A stretch of 53,756 bases of DNA from an uncultured Burkholderiales bacterium (GTDB lineage Bacteria; Pseudomonadota; Gammaproteobacteria; Burkholderiales; Burkholderiaceae_C). Under the pieces are notes generated by a model. That model did not search any database, was not told the origin of the DNA, and saw nothing but the letters and a program-made list of their open reading frames with translations. The position numbers were made by a program, and so were the translations under genes. The stretch spans positions 1 to 53,756 of the forward strand of contig CAIOTD010000141.1 in the NCBI GenBank assembly GCA_903861115.1, read 5' to 3'. Positions 46,449 through 53,756 of this stretch are shown here, piece after piece (the first letter of the stretch is position 1; every line of letters begins with the position of its first letter).

Positions 46449-49129
46449 AAACCACTCCTTTGAATGCTGGCTTTCAAAGACTCGCTCAATGTGTTGATGG
46501 CATCGAGGTAGTGCGCCTGCGTTTCAGGATCGAGCTTTTGCCTGTTCGAGGCGCGACTGAGCTGGGACAATAAATTTCTTGCGTTTTGTCTGATCAGTCC
46601 TGCCGCCTCGGGGGGGAGGCCTTTGGAGGAGCGAAGGAGCATGGCGCTCATGCGCTGGAGGTGTTCCTTTTGTAAATTGCGTCTAAGGAGCTCGACGCGC
46701 TTGCCCAGGCGAGCCTCTATCCAGATCGTGTCTTGAATGCGGGTATAAATTTCAGACAAGCCCAAAGTGTCGCTGCCCTTGGACTGGCCGTTTGTTTTGT
46801 CAAGCTTCAATTGCGACTCGCTCACCCGCTGGGCCAGGCGTTCAGAGTACAAGGCGTCCAAGACGGTCCGTTGCACGCCAAGAACATTGTTCAAGACAGA
46901 TACGGCGGAGCTTTGCGCGCTTGGATCCCCGCGGCGTGAGGCCCGCTCAAATTGATCGATGGCCAGTGAGCTCAAAAGTTGAGGAGAGAACTCAAAGGCG
47001 CGCTGCCCAAAGAAGGCCTGCTCGATCAAGACCAAGGCCTCGCGTTGTTCACTTGCTGAGACGGGCTCATAGACCGCTTGACCAAACCCAGCTCGCACAC
47101 GTCGGACTCTTTCACCACCAATGTATTTGACCACCAGGGGGGCGATTTGATTCAAAGGACGAAAGCCACTTAAAAAACTGCGCGTGAGTCGCTCAAAACT
47201 TTCGCCCTTTTCAAGGTTCAAGTTTTGCAGTCTCACCCAAAGTTCTTGACTCAACTGGACCCTTTTTCTGTAATAGGCCAACGGCTTGGCCCCCAAATCG
47301 AATCGATTGACCCAAGGATCCACACTGCCCGATCCCTCTGAGGTGTCTTCATCGCTGGCGTAGGCGAGTTCGACTTGAGTGCTTTTTGAAGCAATGTCTT
47401 GAAGGGATTGAGACTCGACGCTTGGATCGAAGGGTTTGTAGCCGTATTCAATGGCCCAGTAATCGTAGGGACCCAAGGTGCTCATCACGTACTCACCTTG
47501 AGGCTTTTGAGCCAAGGCAAAATTAAACGGTGTGTAGTCCATGACCGAGGCGGTGATGCCTCGTTCACGCGTGAAGCTTGCGTCTTGCAATTGCTCCAAA
47601 TCGTAAGCCGCGGAGGAGAGAAAATTGTGCCTCAGTCCCAGGGTGTGTCCTACTTCATGCATGACCACGTCCTTGATGTAGGCTTGGGCCAACTTTTCCG
47701 CGTCTCCAGAGGCCATGGGCTCTCCCCTGGCTGTCAACAAGTCTTGGGCAAAGTCAAATTCATAGGCCAATTGGTCCATCAACAGACACGAAGAGCTTGC
47801 ATCGCGGCCCATGGCGGTGGGCCCGACGTCTTCAAGCATTTGTCGGCGCGCACTTCTAGCGAAGACATCTGAGATGCCGATATCGGCATCTAAAATTTCA
47901 CCTGTTCTTGGATCGGCTTGCGACGGTCCAATGGCAAAACCGATGTCTGAACCCGTGAACCACCGGACCGATGCGTGCTGTGCATCCATGGTGTTGAAGC
48001 TGTCTTGATCGCCCTGCTCTTTGACCACCAAAGCGCCCATCAAGCCGATCTTCTCAAAAGCTTTGTTCCACTCCAAAATGCCCGCGGCCACTGAGGCCTT
48101 GTACTGAGGGGGAATGTTTTTGTCGAGCCAATAGACAATGGGCTTTATGACGGGTGAACTCGAAAGCGTTGGGTCCGTCTTTTCAAGGCGCCATCGTTTG
48201 ATCACGTGCACACGGGACTTGGGTTTGAGGTCGGTGCTGTAGTCAAAGTGACCTTGGGTGAAATACCCTACCCGCTCATCGGCCAATCGGGGCAACATGG
48301 GTGCGGAGGGCAACTGTTTGAAGTTGTAATAAAAATGCACGAACAGGCTTCTAGGATCGGGCACATTTCTAGGCATTGGGGTTGCGGTGCTCGCACTGGG
48401 TGTCAAAGGGGGCGCGGCCAATTTAGAGACGAAATAATGCGCTTTGACCTCTAAGGCGGTCAGCGCCATGGATTGCTCACTTGAGAAAAAGCTCGTGTTT
48501 TTGCTGTCCAAAGAAAAGCCCATGCGATAGGCCATGTCAAGCTGGGTGGTGTAGCCCGCAATGTCGGCAAAAAGCAGGCTGCTGGCATCGATCAACAAGG
48601 CTTGATCGGTTGTTCTAGGTTGCGCGGCAATGTCGGCCGAACCCAGCAAGCTTTCTGAGTAGGACTCCTGCACAAATCGAGCCTCTAAGCTGTTCTCGGG
48701 TGCAAACGCCTCTTCATTTTTTGCCAGCAGTTGAATGCGCGTGCCTGAGCGGTGGAAGTAGGCAATGTAATGACTGCCCATTTGGGAGCCATACAGACCT
48801 CTTTCGCCAACAGATCTTGGGATGTTGACGCTAAAGAAAAAAGGGTGATCGAGTTGTTCCGGTTTGATGGAGAGCCAGACCTTCTCCTCTTTGACATAGA
48901 GATCAAAGTAACCCGGTTTTCTTTCACTCTCTTTGGTGACTTCATCAAAAAGTTTGAGCGCGGCCAAATTGCCTTTGATTGGCGCGACCTTGGGCGCCTT
49001 TTCTTTTGTTGTACTGTCCTCTTTTGCAAGCCTTGTGATCGCCTTCGTGTCCAATGCGCTTGGCTCATGCAGCTCAGTCAAATTGAGTGCAAAAGACACT
49101 TGTAGGAAACACAAAGGGACAAGCCCCAT
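46445..49129 (-). CDS. Exported zinc-dependent metalloprotease (DUF5117/DUF4953-like)
   Basis: An 894-residue protein beginning with a short hydrophobic leader (MGLVPLCFLQVSFA) that looks like a signal peptide. The zinc motif HEVGHTLGLRHNF is at about 491-503 (HExxHxxGLRHN), with a Met-turn candidate SVMDYTPFNFA about 50 residues on. The N-terminal half has GERGLYGSQMGSHYIAYFHR-type segments seen in large uncharacterised zinc-dependent metalloproteases (DUF5117-DUF4953 class). The C-terminal 300 residues are helical and Arg/Leu-rich. I start at ATG 49129; a TTG at 49192 would add 21 residues. It overlaps the SBP gene by 4 bases and heads the operon; its likely site is the periplasm or outside the cell. 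Confidence 0.85.
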   Translation of the reverse strand: MGLVPLCFLQVSFALNLTELHEPSALDTKAITRLAKEDSTTKEKAPKVAPIKGNLAALKLFDEVTKESERKPGYFDLYVKEEKVWLSIKPEQLDHPFFFSVNIPRSVGERGLYGSQMGSHYIAYFHRSGTRIQLLAKNEEAFAPENSLEARFVQESYSESLLGSADIAAQPRTTDQALLIDASSLLFADIAGYTTQLDMAYRMGFSLDSKNTSFFSSEQSMALTALEVKAHYFVSKLAAPPLTPSASTATPMPRNVPDPRSLFVHFYYNFKQLPSAPMLPRLADERVGYFTQGHFDYSTDLKPKSRVHVIKRWRLEKTDPTLSSSPVIKPIVYWLDKNIPPQYKASVAAGILEWNKAFEKIGLMGALVVKEQGDQDSFNTMDAQHASVRWFTGSDIGFAIGPSQADPRTGEILDADIGISDVFARSARRQMLEDVGPTAMGRDASSSCLLMDQLAYEFDFAQDLLTARGEPMASGDAEKLAQAYIKDVVMHEVGHTLGLRHNFLSSAAYDLEQLQDASFTRERGITASVMDYTPFNFALAQKPQGEYVMSTLGPYDYWAIEYGYKPFDPSVESQSLQDIASKSTQVELAYASDEDTSEGSGSVDPWVNRFDLGAKPLAYYRKRVQLSQELWVRLQNLNLEKGESFERLTRSFLSGFRPLNQIAPLVVKYIGGERVRRVRAGFGQAVYEPVSASEQREALVLIEQAFFGQRAFEFSPQLLSSLAIDQFERASRRGDPSAQSSAVSVLNNVLGVQRTVLDALYSERLAQRVSESQLKLDKTNGQSKGSDTLGLSEIYTRIQDTIWIEARLGKRVELLRRNLQKEHLQRMSAMLLRSSKGLPPEAAGLIRQNARNLLSQLSRASNRQKLDPETQAHYLDAINTLSESLKASIQRSGL

Positions 49130-49234
49130 AAAACGATAGGACAGTCGATCTAAGAGTGATAGCAAAAGCGAAGCTCCGAAAAAGTGGTTCAAATGTAAAT
49201 TGGCCCCATATTACCCAAAATAGCCAGGGCGCTC

Positions 49235-49271
49235 AAAAAAAACGGGCCATAAAGTCCAGGGCTTTGGGGCC
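49235..49271 (-). terminator. Rho-independent terminator after the ring-opening amidohydrolase
   Basis: On the minus strand GGCC-CC-AAAG pairs with CTTT-AT-GGCC around CCCTGGA, followed by C-G-T8 (49242-49235). It separates the amidohydrolase gene from the metalloprotease operon that starts at 49129. Confidence 0.7.
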
Positions 49272-49293
49272 ATTAGATCACGGCAAGGCCTTC

Positions 49294-50409
49294 TCAAGCC
49301 TTGTAAAGCACACAAACCGGCCCGCCTCCTGCGGGTCCTTGGTGCTCAGCCCCGCCGGAGACATACAAAGCGGTCTCACCCGTGATGCTGGCCAAGACCC
49401 CGCCCACTGCAGCACGTGCGTGTCGAGTCGCATTGATATCGGAGTCGTCGAGCATGGTGTGGCGCAGGCCTCTGATTTGACCACTGGGCGAGGCCTCCGC
49501 TTTGGCCAGGACGTTCACAAGCTTGAACGGTTCAGAATGTTTGGCCGCACCAAAACACGGCAGAGCGGTTTTGGCAAAGAGCTCGATCACCGCCGCACCA
49601 TCGATGGCGTCTTGCATCACGGTGTGATCGATCATGAGTTCTGAGCTAGAGGCCTTGGAGATCCCCAGCACCAAGACGACATTGTTTTCTAACTCAATGC
49701 CGGCCGAGGCCGAGGCCCTGGCTGAAAACAAGTCCATGTTCTGCAGCACGACGTCATCTCTGAGAAGTTCGGCCCGAACTTCCCCCAAAGCCAAAGCCAC
49801 GCCCAGGGCTGAAGCCCCCCTGGAATAAGCCATGGACTCATAGGTCTCATGGGTCACCACCGTTTTGGAGGCTTTCTGAGCGGCTTGGATTTTATCCATG
49901 GTGAGCAAAGGGCATTTGATTTGAACGAAGTGAACATCGTGCGTTGACTCGATGTGCGCTTCACGCATGGCATGCTGAACAGCCCGTGCCGTCTCTTCAA
50001 TTTGCGCCATGCGCCCCATCTCCCAGGGCTCGAATGCCCGGGTTTGTGCGACACCAATGGCCAATCGAGGTGCGTTGCTTTGTGCGGGACGCTCTACCCA
50101 TTGTCTTGTGAACACGGTGAAATGGGGCGACAAGACCCCTTCTGTGCCGCCCGACATGACCAAAGCGACTCGGTGGTGGGCCTCCTCTGGCGTGCAATCC
50201 AAGTGGGTCGAAAGATAGTGACACCAGGCCATGCTCGCAAAATTACGTGTGTGGTCATTGACACACCCATTGCCTTCGGTCTTGCCCATCACGGCCACAA
50301 TCTCCTTGGGATTGAGCAGACCTTGTTCGACCAAAGCTTTGACCCCACTCAAATCGGAGGGGCTTTGGGCCAAAATGCGGTGAACACGAACGATTTGATG
50401 GGCAGCCAT
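49294..50409 (-). CDS. Ring-opening amidohydrolase (cyanuric acid amidohydrolase/barbiturase family)
   Basis: A 371-residue member of the AtzD/TrzD/barbiturase (Toblerone-fold) family, which opens cyanuric acid to carboxybiuret or barbiturate to ureidomalonate. The three-fold repeat is visible with one Lys-Ser set per repeat: K43 (MGKTEGNG) with S86 (MSGGTEG), K165 (QIKCPLL) with S233/S235 (ARASASAG), and K303 (LAKAEAS) with S351 (YVSGGAE). GGGPVCVLY ends the protein. No atzE/atzF/biuret or urea genes are nearby, so the nitrogen pathway is incomplete here. Cytosolic, no signal peptide. Which of the two substrates it takes is not decided by these motifs. Confidence 0.9.
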   Translation of the reverse strand: MAAHQIVRVHRILAQSPSDLSGVKALVEQGLLNPKEIVAVMGKTEGNGCVNDHTRNFASMAWCHYLSTHLDCTPEEAHHRVALVMSGGTEGVLSPHFTVFTRQWVERPAQSNAPRLAIGVAQTRAFEPWEMGRMAQIEETARAVQHAMREAHIESTHDVHFVQIKCPLLTMDKIQAAQKASKTVVTHETYESMAYSRGASALGVALALGEVRAELLRDDVVLQNMDLFSARASASAGIELENNVVLVLGISKASSSELMIDHTVMQDAIDGAAVIELFAKTALPCFGAAKHSEPFKLVNVLAKAEASPSGQIRGLRHTMLDDSDINATRHARAAVGGVLASITGETALYVSGGAEHQGPAGGGPVCVLYKA

Positions 50410-50487
50410 AAGAATTGATTACTCAAATAAAAAAAGAGAAAATTGTACCCATCCAAGCGCATCAACGCGCTTGAAAAGACCGTTTAA

Positions 50488-50636
50488 GCCCAGGGCACAC
50501 CCTTGAGGTTTGATTGTAGTGCCGACAAGCTCTTAGAGGGGGGGGCTTCATGTCGGCGGACACACCCACCTCGGTCCTGAACGGTGAGATCTCGACTCAG
50601 GCCTTTTGCGAGCGCAAGCCCGTCAGTCCCTGGTGG
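50488..50636 (+). other. Structured non-coding stretch upstream of fabI
   Basis: This part of the 284-base divergent gap contains several nested pairings: GCCGACA (50521-50527) with TGTCGGC (50551-50557), AAGC with GCTT inside it, CACC with GGTG around CTCGGTCCTGAA, and CCAGGG (50491-50496) with CCCTGG (50628-50633). No ORF of family-like composition is present. It could be a small RNA or a fabI leader; I could not match it to a known RNA family. Confidence 0.35.
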
Positions 50637-50693
50637 AAAACAGGGGCAAAGCTATGAGAAAATACGCCCAGTTATCAAAATACAGGACATCAC

Positions 50694-51497
50694 ATGGGTC
50701 AAAGAACCGGATTTTTAAGTGGCAAGAAGCTCTTGATCACAGGCGTGCTCTCTAACCGCTCCATTGCTTACGGCATCGCCAAGGCTTGCTTTAACCAAGG
50801 CGCTGAGTTGGCTTTTAGCTATGTGGGTGAAAGATTCAAGGACAGAATCACTGAGTTTGCCAAGGAATTTGATTCGACCTTGATCTTTGACTGTGATGTG
50901 GGCCAAGATGAGCAAATTGAAGCCATGTTCAGCGAACTGTCAAAAACCTGGGGCCAGTTTGATGGCTTTGTGCACAGCATCGGTTTTGCGACCCGCGAAT
51001 CCATTTCAGGAGATTTCTTAGATGGCTTGAGTCGCGAGGGTTTCAAAATCGCTCACGACATCAGTGCTTACAGCTTTCCAGCCATGGCAAAAGCCGCCTT
51101 GCCTTATTTGAACGACAAAGCCGCTCTTTTGACCTTGTCTTATTTGGGCTCGATCAGAAGTGTCCCCAACTACAACACCATGGGGTTGGCCAAGGCGTCT
51201 TTAGAAGCCTCGGTGCGTTATTTGGCCGAGTCCTTGGGCTCGAGAGGCAGAGGGTTCAGAGCCAATGGCATCAGTGCGGGCCCCATCAAAACCTTGGCAG
51301 CCAGTGGCATCAAAGGATTTGGCAAAATATTGAGTGTGGTTGAACAAAATGCCCCCATACGTAGAAATGTGACGATCGAAGATGTCGGCAATGTTGCCGC
51401 ATTCTTAATGAGCGACTTGGCTGCAGGCGTGAGTGCTGAGATCACTTATGTGGATGGCGGATTTAGCCAGGTCATGGGTGGCAGTGCAGAGGAATGA
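50694..51497 (+). CDS. fabI: Enoyl-[acyl-carrier-protein] reductase (NADH), FabI
   Basis: A 267-residue FabI that performs the last reduction of each fatty-acid elongation cycle. It opens [21 protein letters not shown] (cofactor-binding loop of FabI), has [18 protein letters not shown], the catalytic pair Tyr/Lys in [17 protein letters not shown], and [16 protein letters not shown], the segment contacting triclosan in E. coli FabI. The AGGA 6 bases before ATG 50694 fixes the start. A terminator follows at 51521. Monocistronic, divergent from the ring amidohydrolase. Confidence 0.96.
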   Translation: MGQRTGFLSGKKLLITGVLSNRSIAYGIAKACFNQGAELAFSYVGERFKDRITEFAKEFDSTLIFDCDVGQDEQIEAMFSELSKTWGQFDGFVHSIGFATRESISGDFLDGLSREGFKIAHDISAYSFPAMAKAALPYLNDKAALLTLSYLGSIRSVPNYNTMGLAKASLEASVRYLAESLGSRGRGFRANGISAGPIKTLAASGIKGFGKILSVVEQNAPIRRNVTIEDVGNVAAFLMSDLAAGVSAEITYVDGGFSQVMGGSAEE

Positions 51498-51520
51498 GGC
51501 CTGAAAAGGCTCTGCGATTC

Positions 51521-51544
51521 AGCCCCCGTCAAGGGGGCTTTTTT
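51521..51544 (+). terminator. Rho-independent terminator after fabI
   Basis: AGCCCCC (51521-51527) pairs with GGGGGCT (51533-51539), followed by six T. It is 24 bases after the fabI stop. Confidence 0.9.
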
Positions 51545-51609
51545 GTGGGCATCCCAGCGTTGAAAGAATTTTACCGAGGCAAACGCAGCAAAGCACGCCG
51601 ATCAGTGAG

Positions 51610-53445
51610 TTAGGCCGCAGAGACACCTACGAGTACTGGGGCGCCCAAATCTTGCATGATCGCAATATCAAGCGCAGAAATGGATCGCACCGTGCCCGCA
51701 GTCAGGGCATCGGACATCAAGTCTGAGCTGACTTTGACGTGGTAGTAAGCTGAACCCGCACCAGAAGAGGCCGGATCCAGAGGGACCGGCCCGCCATAAA
51801 TGGCCTCAGCCTTTGGGCCAGTGAAGTAAGGCAGACCGTTTTGCATCTGGATGAAGGTGTCGTAGGTGGTTTGCAAATTATTTGCGCTTGGATACAAGCC
51901 ATCAAAACCCAAGGCATGAAACAACTCGTGGGTCAGCACGGTGGTCAAGTCGTATTGCGATTTGGTCGGCAGTACAGACGGATTGGTGTCAAACAATGAC
52001 CAGTCGCTCATGTTGATATAGACCTTTGCATCGGCTTGGGCGCCGTTGGCATCCAGCCCTGTTTGGCTCTCGGCCAAAAAGGCGGTGGTATAGGTCGCTG
52101 AGCGAGCTGAGCTCAAGTTGGCCGGCACACCCACGAGAGCACCAGACGCCTCGGCCAACACATTGGCAGAGGTGTTCTCAGGAATGACTTGTATGTCCAA
52201 GCTTCCCTTGGCATTGAAGAAAGCACCTATTTTGTTCAAAGCGGCGGTCAAGCACGTTTGTACAGCCGTTTGCTGACTTGAATAGCCTGAAAAAGCACTG
52301 AAGTCCAAGGTGTACTGAAAATGGGACGCTGCATTGGAGGTGTTTGACGGCGTGGCGCTTGCGTTGCTCACAGGGTTGGTCGTGGGTGCACTTGGCGTCC
52401 CACTGTTGACCACTTGACCCGTGCTCGTGTAAACATGCACGCCAGAGCTTGAAATGATCGCACTCAGGGTCTGATCGGCAAATTGCAAAGCCGTTCCCGT
52501 GCTGGTGCGCTCGACGTTGATCAAAGCAACTTGCGTGTTGCTGGCATCAAAGAGGGTCAAGCTGCCGCCCTGTGTGGTCCAGGTGTATTTGGAGAGTGAG
52601 AACGGCAACACCACCTTTTCGATGCTGGCGTCAATGGTCTCCATGTGAACACCACTTGTCAGTATCACAGTTTCATTGCCGCCAGATCCATAAAGATTCA
52701 AGTTGCTCTGCGTGCTCGTAAAGGTTTGTGAATTGTTCAGCAATAAATCGGTGAGCGTGAACACATCTAGACCGTTGCTGTTGAGGTTGATGGTCCCAAT
52801 GGCATTGTTAAAGCTCAGGCTGTGCGTGCCCAAGGTGTTCACCGCCCAATCTAAGATTTTATTGTGCTGAGCATCACTGATTGAAACGCCGCCATAGCTC
52901 AGGCTCATAAGGCTGGGGTCATAGTTGACCCCTAGCTTGATCACCTCAACGGCGGAGTCACAACTCACGTGAGAAATACCGGAAGGAATGTTGACGGTTT
53001 CTGTACCCGAAGCGCCCCAGAGGGTGATGTCTCCATTGGGCAAGGTGACCGTTATATTGGGAATCAATTGCGCTTTGTCGTAATGAATTTGCGCATAACC
53101 TGATGCATTGGCCGTCAAGGTCAATGCACTTTTGTCAGCAAAGTTAACGTGAACACCCAAGGTACTGGCAGTGATGTTGGCCAGCAAACCTGTGGTGTTG
53201 CTGAACAAATAAGCCCCACCCGCCCCATTGGAGTTGAACCAGTAATTAAAAATACCTTGAGAGAGATTCAAGTTCTCAATGGACGAGGACAAGGTCACGG
53301 CAAAGGTTGAGTCAGCCAAGACAACCGTCTCAATGCCACTCGAGCCCATGATGGCGATGTCGCTTGGGGAGACCGTGTAGGTCTGTCCAGGCGAGAGTGC
53401 CGTGGTGGCTTTAAGGCTTTTGGTGAAGGCGGAGGACTGGCTCAT
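51610..53445 (-). CDS. Repeat protein with C-terminal leishmanolysin-like metalloprotease domain
   Basis: A 611-residue acidic/Ser-Thr-rich protein with no N-terminal signal peptide. Three repeats of about 110 residues fill the first ~340: each has G-x2-G-x-ETV (near 34-41, 144-151, 253-260) and a following S[IV]E-x-[LV]xL, and repeats 1 and 3 also share a later [LV]xFAD-x-[ST]L segment. A Ser/Thr/Pro/Asn linker (~350-385) leads to a metal domain: HELFHALGF (H506, E507, H510), then H569 and the Met-turn DLMS (M577), ending ISALDIAIMQDLG. This spacing suits M8-like metzincins, where the third His is displaced. I start at ATG 53445 rather than GTG 53451. Possibly exported by a signal-independent route. 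Not a recognised named family. Confidence 0.75.
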   Translation of the reverse strand: MSQSSAFTKSLKATTALSPGQTYTVSPSDIAIMGSSGIETVVLADSTFAVTLSSSIENLNLSQGIFNYWFNSNGAGGAYLFSNTTGLLANITASTLGVHVNFADKSALTLTANASGYAQIHYDKAQLIPNITVTLPNGDITLWGASGTETVNIPSGISHVSCDSAVEVIKLGVNYDPSLMSLSYGGVSISDAQHNKILDWAVNTLGTHSLSFNNAIGTINLNSNGLDVFTLTDLLLNNSQTFTSTQSNLNLYGSGGNETVILTSGVHMETIDASIEKVVLPFSLSKYTWTTQGGSLTLFDASNTQVALINVERTSTGTALQFADQTLSAIISSSGVHVYTSTGQVVNSGTPSAPTTNPVSNASATPSNTSNAASHFQYTLDFSAFSGYSSQQTAVQTCLTAALNKIGAFFNAKGSLDIQVIPENTSANVLAEASGALVGVPANLSSARSATYTTAFLAESQTGLDANGAQADAKVYINMSDWSLFDTNPSVLPTKSQYDLTTVLTHELFHALGFDGLYPSANNLQTTYDTFIQMQNGLPYFTGPKAEAIYGGPVPLDPASSGAGSAYYHVKVSSDLMSDALTAGTVRSISALDIAIMQDLGAPVLVGVSAA

Positions 53446-53525
53446 GTTCACTTTCTAAACTTGATGAATCGCGTCGATTTCACACAACGAAGGGGCATCG
53501 CTCTCAAGAGTGCATTGCCACGTTC

Positions 53526-53550
53526 TGTAACAAAGTAATCTTATGTAACA
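53526..53550. promoter_or_regulatory. Direct repeats TGTAACA upstream of the repeat-protease gene
   Basis: TGTAACA occurs at 53526-53532 and 53544-53550, spaced 18 bases start to start, about 80-105 bases upstream of the start at 53445. They could be a paired regulator site; the regulator is unknown. Confidence 0.3.
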
Positions 53551-53648
53551 CGCATCGGATCTTACGTTTCAAACTTAAGCCTTGTCAATCGGGAGAAGTG
53601 GACATTTACAAAGGATTCACCCGTTTAAAAGACAGGTGCAAGCGTCAA

Positions 53649-53756
53649 TCAAGTCGCAGGCTCCCTCACGCAATCGGCAAAATAAGAGACGACGCCATCA
53701 TCTCCGACCACTTCGACCAAACCCTGAATATCGGTCTCAAAGCCCGGGCATAGGAG
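53649..53756 (-). CDS. C-terminal fragment of an unidentified protein (truncated by window edge)
   Basis: The last 35 codons of a minus-strand reading frame are open to the right edge and end with TGA at 53649. The visible residues (CPGFETDIQGLVEVVGDDGV ... YFADCVREPAT) look protein-like, with balanced composition. Too short to recognise. It may be the gene upstream of the repeat-protease gene; the ~200 bases between would hold the latter's promoter. Confidence 0.35.
   Translation of the reverse strand, partial: LLCPGFETDIQGLVEVVGDDGVVSYFADCVREPAT

Noticed and set aside
50488-50693. 6S RNA candidate upstream of fabI (GCAAGC...CAGTCCC segment)
   Set aside because: A short likeness to the 6S 5' arm exists, but a full ~180-base structure would run into fabI and the closing arm is missing.
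1-53756. Mobile elements, prophage or CRISPR
   Set aside because: No transposase, integrase, phage structural gene, or regularly spaced repeat was seen anywhere in the window.

Overview
The window looks like a chromosomal segment of a betaproteobacterium, most likely order Burkholderiales and perhaps Comamonadaceae-like. The evidence is the gene order (selO-msrB-yciB-bolA-PPIase next to purL; map-glnD; rnfH-ratA divergent from smpB; rimP-nusA-infB-rbfA-truB-typA), the branched-chain-type ABC cassettes, an orphan Bug-family (TctC) binding protein, and a FabI-type enoyl reductase. No rRNA, tRNA, transposase, integrase or CRISPR array is visible, and gene packing is tight with many 4-base start/stop overlaps. 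Functions are assigned from recognised motifs only; no database search was run.

Layout, left to right. 1-2.2 kb: lipid catabolism on the minus strand (truncated crotonase-type gene, acyl-CoA ligase). 2.5-6.3 kb: plus-strand redox and envelope group (SelO, MsrB, YciB, BolA, parvulin), closed by a bidirectional terminator facing minus-strand purL (6.4-10.45 kb). 10.7-14.2 kb: map and glnD. 14.3-20.2 kb: a complete branched-chain-amino-acid-type ABC importer (binding protein, fused LivH-LivM permease, LivG, LivF) followed by an extradiol dioxygenase-like protein. 20.3-22.5 kb: a small repeat protein, then rnfH-ratA divergent from smpB. 22.5-26.5 kb: HMG-CoA lyase and enoyl-CoA hydratase (minus), then a Bug binding protein and a TauD/TfdA dioxygenase (plus). 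26.6-27.8 kb: ammonium transporter with an NtrC-like site upstream. 28.2-36.9 kb: the rimP-nusA-infB-rbfA-truB-typA transcription/translation operon.

37.15-49.13 kb is the most distinctive part. Nine minus-strand genes lie between two Rho-independent terminators: a large exported zinc metalloprotease, a peptide-type binding protein that appears anchored in the membrane at both ends, two Yej/Dpp-like permeases, a double ATPase, then TonB, ExbB and two ExbD. The protease overlaps the binding protein by 4 bases, the binding protein overlaps the first permease by 4, the second permease overlaps the ATPase by 4, and tonB starts 15 bases after the ATPase stop. I infer one transcription unit that couples outer-membrane energisation, periplasmic proteolysis and inner-membrane peptide import.

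49.3-53.8 kb: a cyanuric acid amidohydrolase/barbiturase-family enzyme (minus), a structured non-coding stretch, fabI (plus), a 611-residue protein with three ~110-residue repeats and a leishmanolysin-like C-terminal metalloprotease domain (minus), and the tail of an unidentified gene. Nitrogen scavenging (glnD, amt, ring amidohydrolase, peptide import) and aromatic/organic-acid use (dioxygenases, Bug, Liv-type transport) are the recurring themes of the accessory genes.
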